This document shows positions 62,597 to 64,000 of a DNA stretch of 64,000 nt, piece after piece. Under the pieces are notes generated by a model, which worked only from the letters and a program-made list of their open reading frames with translations, ran no database searches and had not been told where the DNA came from. The position numbers and the translations under genes were made by a program. Numbering within the stretch: the stretch's first letter is position 1; each line of letters opens with the position of its first letter. The stretch is from Rheinheimera sp. (GTDB taxonomy: Bacteria > Pseudomonadota > Gammaproteobacteria > Enterobacterales > Alteromonadaceae): NCBI RefSeq assembly GCF_030824435.1, contig NZ_JAVBXS010000027.1, forward strand, positions 1 to 64,000. Reading direction: 5' to 3'.

Positions 62597-63403
62597 TTGA
62601 AAATCAACACCAATCCGGCTGAGCAAATCCGGCAAAATAATCTGCAACAGAGCAATCTGCAATCCACCAATCTGTTAAAACAGCTGGCCAGTGCCAAAAG
62701 AGTCAATAGTGCAGCAGATGATGCTGCAGGTTTACAAATGATCGACCGGCTGACGGCAGAGGCCAACAGTACCAGTCAGGGCATGCGTAATTTGTATGAC
62801 GGCATGTCGCTGGCCAATGTCGCTGATCAGGCGCTGGCGGGTGTTAGTGAAGGTTTAGCTGAGCTTGAGACGCTGACAGTGCAGGCAGGAAACGGTGCGC
62901 TTAGCAGTGCAGATCGTGCAGCTATTGCTGAACAAGCTGCACAAATCAGCAAATCGATGCAACAACAAATCAGTGATACCAGCTTTGGTGGTGTAAAACT
63001 GTTTGCTCAAAATAAACAAATTGCTTTTAGTAATGGCGACAATCTGCTGAACCTGAGCACGCCGGGTCTTGACAATGTTGTCAGTAGCAATGGGCTGGAT
63101 GCTATTGATTTTAATACAGAAGCTGGACGTAGCGCGGCGCAGACTGCGATTCGGGGAGTCAGTAAAGAGGTGAACTCTGCCCGCGCCGATTTAGGCGCAG
63201 GTATCAATACCTTTGCATCTGCAGCCCGGGGTTTAGCCAACCAGAATGAAAATGTGGCAGCTAGCCGCAGCAGAATTGAAGATTTGGATTATGCCAGTGC
63301 GGTTTCACAACAAGTTGCCGTCGGAATTCGTGAACAAGCTGCAGTTGCTGTGACGATACAAGGCCGGATTTCAGCAGAGCAGTCGTTGAAATTATTAGCA
63401 TAA
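62597..63403 (+). CDS. divergent short flagellin-like protein
   Basis: A 268-residue protein starting at TTG with AAGGAG seven bases upstream. It keeps the flagellin N-terminal core (VNSAADDAAGLQMIDRL, QGMRNLYDGMSLANVADQALAG, ISDTSFGGVKLF) and part of the C-terminal core (NQNENVAASRSRIEDLDYASAV). The first 30 residues are Gln/Asn-rich (AEQIRQNNLQQSNLQ), and the usual C-terminal ILQQA-LAQANQ stretch is replaced by QQVAVGIREQAAVAVTIQGRI. No sigma-28 or sigma-54 element was found upstream. It may be a minor filament component or a non-filament flagellin relative. Confidence 0.85.
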   Translation: MKINTNPAEQIRQNNLQQSNLQSTNLLKQLASAKRVNSAADDAAGLQMIDRLTAEANSTSQGMRNLYDGMSLANVADQALAGVSEGLAELETLTVQAGNGALSSADRAAIAEQAAQISKSMQQQISDTSFGGVKLFAQNKQIAFSNGDNLLNLSTPGLDNVVSSNGLDAIDFNTEAGRSAAQTAIRGVSKEVNSARADLGAGINTFASAARGLANQNENVAASRSRIEDLDYASAVSQQVAVGIREQAAVAVTIQGRISAEQSLKLLA

Positions 63404-63421
63404 TTGTTTTTTCTAATGCAC

Positions 63422-63463
63422 AAACGCTAATTTTTTGACACCAGTGTCAAAAAATTAGCGTTT
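63422..63463. terminator. 42-bp palindrome between the flagellin-like gene and flrA
   Basis: AAACGCTAATTTTTTGACAC and its exact complement in reverse flank a 2-base centre (CA). Transcripts from the left would form a long hairpin followed by a T; it may be a terminator, but the T-rich and A-rich middle of the arms is unusual. The core TTGACACCAGTGTCAA also has the look of a protein-binding site upstream of flrA. Confidence 0.6.
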
Positions 63464-63525
63464 TACCTTGCAAGCATGCATGGCCTTTGCAAGAATGAAA
63501 AAAAAGCAAAGAGCAGTGCAGCGCC

Positions 63526-64000
63526 ATGACCCCGAAGCTTTATATCCTTGATCAGCAGGAACAACGTGCCCAGCGTCTGAGTATTATTCTGACATTTGTT
63601 GCTGAGCCGCATCAGCTGGTCAGCGAATCTGAACTGCAACAAGCGCTTGCTCAGGATGCAAAAGCCGTGGTGTTGCTGGGGGCTTTAACCAATCAACAAC
63701 ACGAACAGTTGATAGAGCAGCATCCGCAAGCTGCTTTTTTATTGTTGGGTGAAACCCTTAAATCTCTGCTGAAACATGCCAATGTCGTCGGCCTGCTGAC
63801 CGAACCTTTTGCTTATGCTTCCCTGACCCAACATCTGCGTGATTGTCAGGAATACCACAGATTATTGCCGGGTCAGCGCCAGCATGAAGTGCAGGCGCGT
63901 TTTGTCGGTATGGTGGGTGCTTCTTCGCAGATGCAGCAGGTGCGTTTTTTAATACAGCAAGTCGCAAGAACCGACGCTAACGTGTTGATATTAGGTGAAT
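63526..64000 (+). CDS. flrA: flagellar master regulator FlrA/FleQ (5' part)
   Basis: The frame is open from the ATG at 63526 to the window end (about 158 residues). An N-terminal FleQ-type domain (PKLYILDQQEQRAQRLSIIL; AVVLLGALTNQQ; LLGETLKSLLKHANVVGLLTEPF) is followed by the start of a sigma-54-activating AAA+ domain (MVGASSQMQQVRFLIQQVARTDANVLILGE, just before Walker A). The domain pair and position after the flagellin/glycosylation genes fit FlrA, which activates the sigma-54 promoters described above. No strong ribosome site was seen. Confidence 0.87.
   Translation, partial: MTPKLYILDQQEQRAQRLSIILTFVAEPHQLVSESELQQALAQDAKAVVLLGALTNQQHEQLIEQHPQAAFLLLGETLKSLLKHANVVGLLTEPFAYASLTQHLRDCQEYHRLLPGQRQHEVQARFVGMVGASSQMQQVRFLIQQVARTDANVLILGE

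Noticed and set aside
1-64000. CRISPR arrays, insertion sequences, rRNA or prophage genes
   Set aside because: No regularly spaced repeats, transposase or integrase motifs, or rRNA sequences were seen anywhere in the window.

Overview
The window looks like a chromosomal segment of a motile gammaproteobacterium of the Alteromonadales type. The best guess from memory is Rheinheimera or a close relative; this is inference from gene content, polar-flagellum style regulation and protein character, and no search was run. No phage, transposase, CRISPR array or rRNA was seen.

Bases 1-26000 are ordinary accessory and housekeeping genes: the end of a GGDEF-EAL protein, a periplasmic solute-binding protein, an M16 peptidase lipoprotein and a YciI-like protein. 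A six-gene module follows (5660-12888): HlyD-type adaptor, MacB/LolD-type ATPase, two FtsX-type permeases, an NtrC-type response regulator and its sensor kinase. Two TGTCCGC/GCGGACA palindromes and a -24/-12 promoter lie just in front of it, so the module probably activates itself. Next come a dienelactone hydrolase, a PaeA/YtfL homologue, a secreted M9 collagenase, a small membrane protein, a DUF885 lipoprotein, an MFS carrier, an RluF-type pseudouridine synthase, RhlE and the Hsp70-like YegD.

Bases 26000-53640 are a flagellar locus: three tandem FlgO-type lipoproteins, tRNA-Arg(CCT), flgT and flgP back to back, flgN-flgM-flgA, cheV-cheR, flgBCDE, flgFGHIJ, flgKL, two similar flagellin genes, flaG-fliD-fliS-fliT and a Maf-type (DUF115) motility accessory protein. 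Promoters readable by eye fall into two classes. Sigma-54 elements precede flgO, flgT, flgP, flgB, flgF and perhaps flgA. Sigma-28 elements precede flgM and both flagellin genes. This is the usual split between early/middle and late flagellar genes.

Bases 53670-62379 are a tightly overlapping nine-gene minus-strand operon. By family it encodes a whole legionaminic-acid pathway: LegB, LegC, LegG, LegI, a LegH-like acetyltransferase, PtmE, PtmF, LegF and PtmA homologues. It stands next to maf and the flagellins, so the expected use is flagellin glycosylation. The window closes with a divergent third flagellin-like gene, a 42-bp palindrome and the start of an FlrA/FleQ-type sigma-54 activator, the likely master regulator of the locus.

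The most interesting points are the self-regulated sigma-54 exporter module, a shared TTGTATACAA palindrome at equal distance from two exported-protein genes, the FlgO triplication, duplicated hairpins and a vestigial translation start around fliC1, the structured 0.97-kb space between the flagellin genes, and the odd third flagellin with a decayed small ORF in front of it.
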